A DNA stretch of 64,000 nucleotides. Source: Unio delphinus. Taxonomy: Eukaryota; Mollusca; Bivalvia; Unionida; Unionidae. The position numbers and the translations under genes were made by a program. How positions within the stretch are numbered: position 1 is the first letter of the stretch; each line of letters starts with the position of its first letter. Location: contig JAQISU010000070.1 of the NCBI GenBank assembly GCA_029339505.1, forward strand, positions 3,093,501 through 3,157,500, written 5' to 3'. The notes beneath the pieces are model-generated. The model was not told where the DNA came from. It saw only the letters and a list, made by a program, of their open reading frames with translations, and made no database searches. Shown one piece after another: positions 40,867 to 48,411 of the stretch.

Positions 40867-41792
40867 ACAACACTATTAACCAATTTTACTTAACGTTACC
40901 CAGTGACAGTTCCATGGAGGTGTTTCCTAACAACACATTGTGTTCTTACACGTCTAAATTACCTCAAGCCATGCATTTGGATCAAGATGATCATTGGGAA
41001 GCAGCTTTAGTGGAAATAATACACCCGACACAAATCAAAAACATCGTCGAAAATCAAAACTTTTTCACAGTTGAAGTGTACGACAAGCAATTGCAACAAG
41101 CCTTAGATGAACGAGGTATCACTGGCATTGACAACAAGAAATCAGATGGACCCACAACTAAACATCTGTCCACTCATGTGTTGACCATTCCTGCAGGCTA
41201 CTATTTTAGCGGTCAACATTTAGTGACTACGATTGCAAGCAAGTTCAATGTTGTGTTTGGTAAACCCCTGGACAAAATCAGAGAAAGTGTTACCTTTGAG
41301 TACATTAAAGTGGCTCGCCGCTTCATGATCAAATTTTCAGAGAAGAAAATAATAGCCATTACCTTTTGTCCTGAATTGTTTGATATCTTAGGTGGAGACC
41401 TCAAGATGCTCCCAAACAAAAAAGAAATACCAGGCATATCCAGTAACTTGGATTTTACCAAATATTTTCGATCCCCTGTAGAAATGAACCAAGGACTCAA
41501 TTTGATGTTTGTGTACTCCGATGTGGTGGAGTACAACGTGGTAGGACACACCTCTGTACCGTTACTACGTGTCATTCCTTTCAAAGTAGATACTACTACC
41601 GCTGACGAGGAAGGTGGAAATACCTATCACGTTCACCGCGAATTTGTACATCCTCATTATTTGCCTGTCAGTAAGTCGTATTTCGACAGTGTCAACATTA
41701 CTATAAAAGGAGAACTAGGTCAAAATATTCCATTTACCAAAGGGAAAGTCACAGTGAAACTCCATTTTCAAAAGCGATTCTCCAACAACTGA
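40863..41792 (+). CDS. Penton-like minor capsid protein, element C
   Basis: 309 residues. The N terminus (NQFYLTLPSDSSMEVFPNNT) and WEAALVEIIHP match the Polinton minor capsid (single jelly-roll, penton) protein that sits at capsid vertices. It lies in the canonical block with pVI-like, MCP and protease genes. Start by the 4-base ATGA overlap. Confidence 0.85.
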   Translation: MNNTINQFYLTLPSDSSMEVFPNNTLCSYTSKLPQAMHLDQDDHWEAALVEIIHPTQIKNIVENQNFFTVEVYDKQLQQALDERGITGIDNKKSDGPTTKHLSTHVLTIPAGYYFSGQHLVTTIASKFNVVFGKPLDKIRESVTFEYIKVARRFMIKFSEKKIIAITFCPELFDILGGDLKMLPNKKEIPGISSNLDFTKYFRSPVEMNQGLNLMFVYSDVVEYNVVGHTSVPLLRVIPFKVDTTTADEEGGNTYHVHREFVHPHYLPVSKSYFDSVNITIKGELGQNIPFTKGKVTVKLHFQKRFSNN

Positions 41793-41799
41793 AAAAGTG

Positions 41800-42240
41800 A
41801 TGTATCCTGTGTACCAAGGAGTCACTCGACAACGAGGACATGGTTTAGGAGATATGTTTAAATCAGCCTTTCGTTCCGTGGTCCCTGTTTTAAAACCAAT
41901 GGTGACACGAGGATTGCACACCTTAAAAGATGCCGCATTGACTCACGGCAAAGATTTTCTTTACAATGTTCTCATTGACAAACAAAACCCTAAAGAAGCT
42001 TTTTTGAGAGCAGGCAAAAATGCCTTGCTTCAAACGGGTAAAGAAATTTTGGGTCGACGAGAAAGTCCTATAAATGCTCTGAACGGTACCGAGTCTGACA
42101 TTCCTACTTCCCTGACGACACAGCAAGGACAAGGTAGAAAGCGTCGACGAAGGCACCCTTTCAAAAGTCTCCGTACCTCTAAAGTGAGAAAGACAAAGAA
42201 AAAAAGAACCGCTCGAGACTTAGATATTTTTGATTATTAA
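41800..42240 (+). CDS. pVI-like minor virion protein, element C
   Basis: 146 residues from ATG 41800. Near the N terminus RGHGLGDMFKSAFRSVVPVL combines a GLG-type adenain cleavage context with an amphipathic helix, as in adenovirus protein VI. The C terminus is basic (KVRKTKKKRTARD). A role in capsid maturation and membrane disruption is inferred from the adenovirus parallel. Confidence 0.65.
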   Translation: MYPVYQGVTRQRGHGLGDMFKSAFRSVVPVLKPMVTRGLHTLKDAALTHGKDFLYNVLIDKQNPKEAFLRAGKNALLQTGKEILGRRESPINALNGTESDIPTSLTTQQGQGRKRRRRHPFKSLRTSKVRKTKKKRTARDLDIFDY

Positions 42241-42268
42241 AAGTGAAGAAAAAAAACCTAAAGAAAAA

Positions 42269-43609
42269 ATGATGCACCAAGAATCTTGTGCCTGTTCCAA
42301 GTCGGAACTGGATCTCTTTGCCATGCCACCCACGATGATGACCATGCAAGAAGCCCAATGGGTCGAATTTCATCCCGTCTCCTCTTTGACGGATTCAGCT
42401 CCCATCGAGTTTGAAATCAAAGGACAACCCGAAGATTACATCGATCTCAACAACAGTTACTTGTATTTGAAAGTGAAAGTAACCAAAACAGACAACACCA
42501 ATCCAGGAGCCAATGATAGAGTAGCTCCTGTCAACAATTTTATGCATTCCTTGTTCAGCGATGTGGATTTGTACATGAATAACAAACTGATCAGCAGTAG
42601 CATGGATACTTACCCTTACCGAGCGTACCTCGAAAATCTCTTGACGTACGGAAAAGAAGCCAAGAACACTCATCTAGATGCTTGCGTGGTATGGAAACCT
42701 GACACCGCAGATAAGTTTAACGACACAGCCTTGCCCGTAGCAGCAGCTGCTGATGGCAGCGCTCCTGCCGATCCTCACAATGAAGGTTTTAACGAGCGTC
42801 GAAAGAAAATTTTGCAAAGACGTAGTTTAGAACTGTTCGATCGTTTGCATTTGGACATGTGGTTTCAAGAGAAGTATTTCCTGAACGGAGTAGATATTCG
42901 CTTGAGACTGAATCGAAGTAGTACTGCTTTCCATTTGATGGCTCATGCCAACGAATACAAAACCATTATCCAAGAAGCCAGGTTATACGTACGTCGCGTG
43001 GAAGTGTTACCTAAAGTGGGAAATGATATCAGTCACACTTTGAGCAGAACGACAGCCAAGTATCCGATACGACGCGTGGAAGTCAAAACTTTCACCATTG
43101 CCGCTGGACTCCGATCTAAGATCGAAGATCATCTGTTCCAAGGACAGTTACCCAAACGTTTATTTATTGGTATCGTCAGCAATGCAGCCCTCAATGGTGA
43201 CCACGATGAAAATCCTTTCCAGTTTAAGCACTGCAGAGTATCCAAAATTGAAGTCAGTCGCGATGGCAAAACTTTGTGTACCAGACCCTTCGAACCCGAC
43301 TTTGGCGAACAGAAAAATTACTTGAGGTCGTACTTGTCGCTGTACGAAGCCACAGGACAGTTAGGAACCAACACCAGTCACGGTATTTCCTACGACGACT
43401 ATTCAAGAGGTTACACGTTGTGGGCTTTTGATTTCACTCCAGACCAAGGCAGCGACGAGGGACATTTCCACCCTATAAAATCTGGGCAACTGCGTGTGGA
43501 ACTTCAGTTTGCAGCACCTCTTCCCGAAACGGTGAATATCATTCTGTATGCTGAATTCGATAATACCATAGAAATTAACAGTTTGAGAGAAGTCATTCTA
43601 GACTATTAG
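42269..43609 (+). CDS. MCP: Major capsid protein, double jelly-roll, element C
   Basis: 446 residues from ATG 42269 (a second ATG follows directly). QWVEFHPVSSLTDSAPIEFE, DYIDLNNSYLYLKVKV and FSDVDLYMNNKLISSS with DTYPYRAYLENLLTYG are hallmark Polinton MCP segments. It forms the trimeric capsomers of an icosahedral shell. The frame is intact. The lineage differs clearly from the MCP candidate of element A at 55189. Confidence 0.95.
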   Translation: MMHQESCACSKSELDLFAMPPTMMTMQEAQWVEFHPVSSLTDSAPIEFEIKGQPEDYIDLNNSYLYLKVKVTKTDNTNPGANDRVAPVNNFMHSLFSDVDLYMNNKLISSSMDTYPYRAYLENLLTYGKEAKNTHLDACVVWKPDTADKFNDTALPVAAAADGSAPADPHNEGFNERRKKILQRRSLELFDRLHLDMWFQEKYFLNGVDIRLRLNRSSTAFHLMAHANEYKTIIQEARLYVRRVEVLPKVGNDISHTLSRTTAKYPIRRVEVKTFTIAAGLRSKIEDHLFQGQLPKRLFIGIVSNAALNGDHDENPFQFKHCRVSKIEVSRDGKTLCTRPFEPDFGEQKNYLRSYLSLYEATGQLGTNTSHGISYDDYSRGYTLWAFDFTPDQGSDEGHFHPIKSGQLRVELQFAAPLPETVNIILYAEFDNTIEINSLREVILDY

Positions 43610-43614
43610 ACATT

Positions 43615-44112
43615 ATGGAAGACCCTTGTCCTTCTTTGAATAGTGGAGAATCCATGGAATGGGAGGTTACAGAAAAAGCAAACCCTCAAGACCAAAAAGA
43701 AGAAGTAGTGATCATGCAATCCAGATGGCCAGAACAGGAACAACAGTTAGTGGCTTGTTTTGCACAACACTTGGAAGATACAATGAGGGACCTGATTAAA
43801 AAAGATTGTTATGGATGTCAAATCGATCATCCCAGTCAAATTCAACACGATAAATGTATGATGATGAGTCAAGAAGAAAAATTGGACAATTATCTGAACG
43901 AAGCTTGGAGTCTCATCTCCGAAGAAGCCGTGTTACTTCAGTGGTATAAAGGCTTACGTGATCATTCCTCTCCTCCATTGTTTGCTCGAGAAATCGATCG
44001 CATCGAAGCTCTCTTGGCCGAGAGTAAAGAGACGAAGCAAGCCATCAGTTACTTGTCAGACCGTTTCAAACAAAAAGTCTGGATTGAATTGATGACTTAT
44101 CATCACCTGTGA
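43615..44112 (+). CDS. Conserved Cys/His protein of Polintons, element C
   Basis: 165 residues. The central DCYGCQIDHPSQIQHDKC motif (CxxC, then H.C) looks zinc binding and, from memory, recurs in uncharacterised Polinton proteins. The gene sits 5 bp after MCP, so it belongs to the same late block. Confidence 0.6.
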   Translation: MEDPCPSLNSGESMEWEVTEKANPQDQKEEVVIMQSRWPEQEQQLVACFAQHLEDTMRDLIKKDCYGCQIDHPSQIQHDKCMMMSQEEKLDNYLNEAWSLISEEAVLLQWYKGLRDHSSPPLFAREIDRIEALLAESKETKQAISYLSDRFKQKVWIELMTYHHL

Positions 44113-44153
44113 AAAAAAGGAGAAGAAAACAACAAGGCTACACAAAACAAAAA

Positions 44154-44711
44154 ATGGATACTTGGGAACTTTATTATCTTTTGAACCGTAGTTCGTACAC
44201 TGCTTCTTGGAATCCTGTGGTGTGTGCTAAAGATGAACTACCTCATCGCAAACCTCAAGAGAATCAAGCTTATGTCATCAACACAGATGACAGTCATCTT
44301 CCAGGAACTCACTGGGTAGCAGTCTACTTTCCTCAAGAGGGATGTGCGGAGTATTTTGATTCGTATGGATTGCCTCCTTTCGAAGATGATATCATTGACT
44401 TTATGAGAAGAAATGCCCAGACGACACGATTCAATAATGTGAAATTACAAAGCACAGATTCTATGGTGTGTGGACAATATTGTATCTATTATCTGCATCA
44501 TCGCAGTCTTGGATATTCTTTAGAACATTTAGTGACTTATTTTGATCGTCATTCGTCTCGAAACGATGACAAAGTAGATCGATGGTTTTGTGACCATTAT
44601 GGCTATCTGTTGTCTTTAGCTAGGAAACGTAGTGTACATCAATCGCCCAATGACTTCCAACAGTGGAAATCTCAATTTAATTCACAACGTTGTCAACCAT
44701 GTCAAAGATAA
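44154..44711 (+). CDS. PRO: Adenain-like cysteine protease (C5/Ulp1 family), element C
   Basis: 185 residues from ATG 44154. Catalytic His in GTHWVAVYF, Asp in EYFDSYGLPP, and Cys in DSMVCGQYCIYYL; the order H-D-C is that of adenovirus protease. It would process the virion precursors encoded upstream. An upstream GTG at 44109 would add 15 basic residues. Confidence 0.9.
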   Translation: MDTWELYYLLNRSSYTASWNPVVCAKDELPHRKPQENQAYVINTDDSHLPGTHWVAVYFPQEGCAEYFDSYGLPPFEDDIIDFMRRNAQTTRFNNVKLQSTDSMVCGQYCIYYLHHRSLGYSLEHLVTYFDRHSSRNDDKVDRWFCDHYGYLLSLARKRSVHQSPNDFQQWKSQFNSQRCQPCQR

Positions 44712-44857
44712 TGTATTAGTGTTATGGAAGAAAAACATGTTTGTTCTTTGAAAAAATGTTTGTTCTTTGAAATAATGTTTGTTAGTTGAATAAAATTGTG
44801 TTTGTTATTTGAAATAATGTTTGTTATTTGAATAAAAATGTTGTGTTTTGAAAACCA
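44712..44857 (+). terminator. Repeat-rich 3' end with multiple AATAAA signals
   Basis: TGTTTGTTATTTGAATAAAA-type units recur about five times. AATAAA at 44789 and 44831 would polyadenylate the late capsid/protease transcript. Confidence 0.6.
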
Positions 44858-44965
44858 ATGCGTCTGTCGTTTGTTTTACATTTGTATTCATATAAATGCT
44901 CTTTGACTTTTCTTTCTATCCCTCACATCAAACTATCTAAACGTTTCAAAACCCTAAACCGCAGA

Positions 44966-45005
44966 GGGGTGTTTTCCATCACGTCCGCGCTTGAACCATA
45001 TAAAG
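44966..45005 (+). promoter_or_regulatory. Promoter motif copy 1 with TATA
   Basis: GGGGTG followed by TTTTCCATCACGTCCGCG (44966-44989), CTTGAAC, then ATATAAAG (44998-45005), about 55 bp before the ATG at 45059. The same 24-mer occurs at 45753 and 45824. Confidence 0.7.
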
Positions 45006-45058
45006 CAGGGATAGTCTCCAGTCTGGCCATCCATTGTTTGACTCATCCTACTACGAAG

Positions 45059-45427
45059 ATGTGCTCAAGACTAGCTAAGCTGAACGAAGCTTATGTCACT
45101 CTGCATCGTATCAGACACAATCTGATGCCAAAGCCTGAAGAGATTGAGAATGTACGAATGCTACAAGTAACGGAAGACCTCATAGAAGAACTCTTCAGAG
45201 AGGAAATTCAAAAAGAGAAAGAAGAATGGACTGAGAAGTATCGACTTCAAAAGCAGCAGAGAGAGCAGAGAGAACAGCATCAGCAGCATCAGCAACAGCA
45301 ACAACATCAGCAGGAACCAGACAGAAGTTTTGTCGACTGTCGTGTGGACACGAAAGAGTTCTCTTTCTCTTTCCGAAGAAGCAGACCCTATCGTGTAGCC
45401 AAACGAGGACGCAATCTTAGACGATAA
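45059..45427 (+). CDS. Gln-rich coiled-coil protein with Arg-rich end, element C
   Basis: 122 residues from ATG 45059. Helical N terminus (RLAKLNEAYVTLHRIRHN), acidic/basic coiled coil, polyglutamine/histidine stretch, and a basic tail (RRSRPYRVAKRGRNLRR). Similar in style to the 28482 gene, and like it followed by a histone-type stem-loop. Function unknown. Confidence 0.65.
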   Translation: MCSRLAKLNEAYVTLHRIRHNLMPKPEEIENVRMLQVTEDLIEELFREEIQKEKEEWTEKYRLQKQQREQREQHQQHQQQQQHQQEPDRSFVDCRVDTKEFSFSFRRSRPYRVAKRGRNLRR

Positions 45428-45468
45428 AAGATTGTCATCCTTCCTCGTACACACAAACACAAAAAAAC

Positions 45469-45484
45469 AGCCCTTTTCAGGGCT
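45469..45484 (+). terminator. Histone-type 3' stem-loop
   Basis: AGCCCTTTTCAGGGCT (perfect stem) followed by the canonical ACCCA, with TCGAAAAGA 11 nt later. It starts 42 nt after the stop at 45427. Confidence 0.8.
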
Positions 45485-45752
45485 ACCCAATATTATCGAA
45501 AAGAATTAATCATTCAATTTGCTTATGGTATGTGAGGAAGTTAGAAAAAAATTAGAAGTGAGTCTATAATCACTGTCTCTTTTTACTTTTGTTTTGAAGT
45601 TTGTCTATAAGCACAACGTATTTTTTCAAAATAACTTGTTCAATGTATAATTAATATGAGTCAAGTATAAAAGTGAGTGAGTGTTTTATTTTAAAAGTCA
45701 GCTTGTTTTTTTTTTTCGTAATGATAGGGATAATGTAAGTTTCTTGGATCTA

Positions 45753-45870
45753 GGGGTGTTTTCCATCACGTCCGCGTGTTTTGGTAATGATAGGGATACT
45801 GTAAGATTTTTGGGTAATCGTTGGGGGTGTTTTCCATCACGTCCGCGCTTGAACTATATATATAAAGTCT
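45753..45870 (+). promoter_or_regulatory. Duplicated promoter motif (copies 2 and 3) with TATA
   Basis: The 24-mer ending CCATCACGTCCGCG occurs at 45753-45776 and 45824-45847 inside a ~71-bp direct duplication that also repeats TAATGATAGGGATA. Only the second copy is followed by CTTGAAC and a TATATATATAAAG box (near 45855-45867). It would drive the last gene of element C. Confidence 0.65.
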
Positions 45871-46007
45871 GGCTGGCTACCCATCGTTGACGCATCAATA
45901 CCAAAGATGAATTGCACAGGTGGCTAAGACATTATTGGAATTTAGGTCTGTCCATTAGTAAAACTGGACTAAATTTGAAATAAGTAGGGCTCTTTCGTTT
46001 CAGGTGT

Positions 46008-46130
46008 ATGCTGCGTTCGTCGCCTTGCTGTCTGTCTCTTTGCGTGGCCTGTGTGTGCTGCTGTGTCGCCCGCGCCTACTGGACCTGGACCCTTTCCACC
46101 TTTGCCGATTCCGCTCACCAAAATTACTAG
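46008..46130 (+). CDS. Possible 40-residue Cys-rich hydrophobic leader ORF
   Basis: A short ATG frame with CCLSLCVACVCCCVA, in a GC-richer stretch between the promoter and the 46338 gene. It could be an upstream ORF in the leader or non-coding. Low confidence. Confidence 0.25.
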   Translation: MLRSSPCCLSLCVACVCCCVARAYWTWTLSTFADSAHQNY

Positions 46131-46185
46131 CGAAATGAGGAAACATTTCCCCTCGCTACCTTACTTACAGCTCGATTGGATGATA

Positions 46186-46398
46186 GGGGTGGGTGTGTGT
46201 GGGTACTATTCCTACCCACCCCCAATATAGGCTTTCATTTCCCCTGATAGTTACTTTTTAGTAATTCAGGGGAACGCCTTAAATGATAGTGCAATTAAGC
46301 ACTTCTAAGGGAGGGAGTAACATCCCCTCCCACCTAAATGGCTACCGATATGGTAGCTATAAAAGTTGCCCATATGCCCCTAGAGGGCGGTGGCAACT
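46186..46398 (+). other. Run of hairpins across the start of the last gene of element C
   Basis: At least five stems in 210 nt: GGGGTGGGT/ACCCACCCC (46186/46214), TTCCCCTGA/TCAGGGGAA (46239/46266), GGGAGGG/CCCTCCC (46309/46325), ATGGCTACC/GGTAGCTAT (46338/46352, including the start codon) and AGTTGCC/GGCAACT (46364/46392) with an inner GCCC/GGGC stem. They suggest a structured mRNA leader. Confidence 0.6.
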
Positions 46399-47027
46399 CA
46401 AAAACACCCAGTTCAGACACACCCTTGGAGCCATTCAATTTTGAACACATCAAGATGAATTTTGAATTGTTTATCCAACTCCGAGACAGCTGGTTTGGGA
46501 TCCTTGATGCAGAATATCAAGTGGAAAGACTTGAGGAAGAATTTCAGAGTAACCATGGCTTTGTAAGCCAACTGAAATTAGCAAGAGATTTATTAGAAGG
46601 TATGATAGAGGAGGAAGACCAGAAATTAAGAAGACGTATTAAAAGAAAATATATAAGAATAGGGGACTTGAAGCAAGCACTTGATCATGTCATCAAAGTC
46701 AGGTGTTTTCTAGAAGAAACATTACATCTGATAGAGTGGGAATATGTGAAGTGGGGTCTAGACAGGCTAAAGAAAGCAGAAGCAATGATGAGAATGGTGA
46801 TGGAAGAACAGGTGATCCAGATTAAAGAAAATTGGTCTAAGGAGAGAAAGGAAAAAAAGAACAAAAAGACAAAAGAGGACTTTGATCTACTCAATCTAAG
46901 ATGGATGAGAGTTCAGGAAAAGTTTAGAGCTATGGGACATCCTGACTGGATTCCTGAAGAAGAAAAGAAGAAGAAAACGGGAATCATTGGTAAAATCAAA
47001 AGGTGGTGGAACAATGGCAGAAAATAA
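46338..47027 (+). CDS. Coiled-coil protein, right-end gene of element C
   Basis: 229 residues; long charged helices (ERLEEEFQSNHGFVSQLKLA, KERKEKKNKKTKED) and a basic end (IGKIKRWWNNGRK). No family recognised. It is the outward-facing counterpart of the 28030 gene at the other end, and likewise ends at a histone-type stem-loop at the TIR edge, 20 nt after the stop. Its promoter is probably at 45824-45867, leaving a long structured leader, unless an intron is removed. Confidence 0.65.
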   Translation: MATDMVAIKVAHMPLEGGGNSKTPSSDTPLEPFNFEHIKMNFELFIQLRDSWFGILDAEYQVERLEEEFQSNHGFVSQLKLARDLLEGMIEEEDQKLRRRIKRKYIRIGDLKQALDHVIKVRCFLEETLHLIEWEYVKWGLDRLKKAEAMMRMVMEEQVIQIKENWSKERKEKKNKKTKEDFDLLNLRWMRVQEKFRAMGHPDWIPEEEKKKKTGIIGKIKRWWNNGRK

Positions 47028-47047
47028 AAGAAGAAGAAATATCCAAA

Positions 47048-47063
47048 GGCTCTTTTCAGGGCC
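47048..47063 (+). terminator. Histone-type 3' stem-loop at right TIR edge
   Basis: CCAAA, then GGCTCTTTTCAGGGCC (one G-U pair), ACTCA, and TCGAAAAGA 11 nt later. The upstream CCAAA and the stem are nearly the textbook metazoan histone consensus. Confidence 0.85.
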
Positions 47064-47403
47064 ACTCATAAGTCTCGAAAAGATAGTAGCTTTCATTGCC
47101 ACCCTTTTTTTCCCTTGTCCCTAGACAGTTTCCCTATACCCATACAAATCATATTCCCCATGTTCCATGTCCCTTGAGGCTAAATAGGCCCAAATAGTTC
47201 CCCATGTTAAATTTCCCTTGAGGCTAGATAGGCCCACCATGTTCAATTTCCCTTGAGGCTAAATAGGCCCAAATAGTTCCCCATGTTAAATTTCCCTTGA
47301 GGCTAGATAGGCCCACCATGTTAAAGTCCCCTTGAGGCTAGATTAGCCCAAGCTGTTTTTGACTGGATTTTCCATTGAGGCTAGAGTGCCCCATATTACT
47401 ACT
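47052..47403. repeat. Right terminal inverted repeat of element C
   Basis: Inverted copy of 27647-27998; contains the stem-loop at its inner edge. Confidence 0.97.
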
Positions 47404-47409
47404 GTTGGT
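47404..47409. repeat. Target-site duplication GTTGGT, right copy
   Basis: Second copy of 27641-27646. Confidence 0.95.
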
Positions 47410-47458
47410 AAAATCAGCTATGAAAGGCAAATTGATGATGGGTGCTGGTAATGAATAA
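47404..47458 (+). pseudogene. 3' end of the element A PLA2 frame
   Basis: After the duplicated target the frame continues with KSAMKGKLMMGAGNE and a stop at 47456-47458, matching the end of the element B PLA2 frame (MLGAGN stop at 60889). It proves that C split this gene. Confidence 0.85.
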
Positions 47459-47459
47459 T

Positions 47460-48411
47460 ATGGAATCTATTTATAATTCTCCGAGAGGATACTGGAAGGG
47501 TAAAGCAGCAATCAGTAAGCTCGCCAGCGCCGCAAAAGTGAAAAAGGCTACTGCGACTAATTGGTTATCCAAACAGGCACTATTATCTACCACCGCCTAA
47601 ACAAATCAATTTTTCGCATTTTGATGTTACCGGACCCAATGAAGTTCGTCAAGCTGATTTATTGTTTTTACCACATGACAACGGTTACAAATACGCGCTA
47701 ACCGTAGTTGACGTTGCGAGTCGATACAAACAAGCAGAACCGCTAAAAACAAAGTCAGCTACTTCAGTAGCTTCTGCATTTGAAAAGATTTATCGAAAGG
47801 GTCCTCTGCGTTGGCCGAATCTGTTACAAGTTGATCCTGGCAAGGAATTTAAGGGTGCAGTGTTATCAGCGATGAAACATCATAATGTCACCATCAGACG
47901 AGGGCATACTGCGCTACATCGCGATCAGGCAATTGTTGAACGATTTAATCGGACTCTTGCTGAGCGGTTATTTGGATATCAATACGCGAAGGAGTTTATT
48001 CAGGATAAAAGATCCCGTGAATGGGTTAAGAGATTACCAGCTGTGATTACCGCGCTCAATAACGAGATTACTCGAACAATGAACATGAAACCTGTCAACG
48101 CGATTAAGAAAGCGTCCATACCAAAAATGGAAATCCATGGAATTTCACAAAAAGATTTCAAAGAACCAATTCTTGGTAGTGATGTCACTGTGAGATATTT
48201 ATACGAACCAGGAGAGCTTGAAGGTGGCAGAAAAAGGGCTACTGATCCTATTTGGAGTGTTACTGCACACAAGATATCTACTATAACACGATCAACTGGT
48301 AGACCTCCAATCTATAAACTGGATTCAACTGCTCCTCAGCGGGGTTTTACACGCGAACAATTACAAGTGATTCCTGACGATACTCAATTGCCACCTCATG
48401 GTCTTAACTAG
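47460..48411 (+). pseudogene. Integrase of element A, frameshifted
   Basis: The N-terminal part from ATG 47460 (MESIYNSPRGYWKGK after two extra residues) runs to TAA at 47597. An 8-bp deletion relative to element B near 47580 shifts the frame. The rest (core from about 47600; longest piece 47662-48411) retains RVE landmarks: VDVASRYKQAEPL with the first Asp region upstream, LLQVDPGKEFKG (second Asp) and DQAIVERFNRTLAERLF (Glu). It converges with and overlaps the polymerase gene end by 8 bp. Confidence 0.85.

Larger units (their letters stand above)
27647..47403. mobile_element. Element C: nearly intact 19.8-kb Maverick/Polinton
   Basis: It is bounded by 352-bp terminal inverted repeats with one mismatch (starting AGTAGTAATATGG, the AG-start typical for Polintons) and by a 6-bp duplication. 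Removing it restores a continuous PLA2 reading frame that matches element B. It encodes PolB, integrase, packaging ATPase, protease, major and minor capsid proteins and accessory genes. Only one clear lesion was seen, a TGA at 38286 in a small conserved gene. Near-identity of the TIRs indicates a young insertion. Confidence 0.97.
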
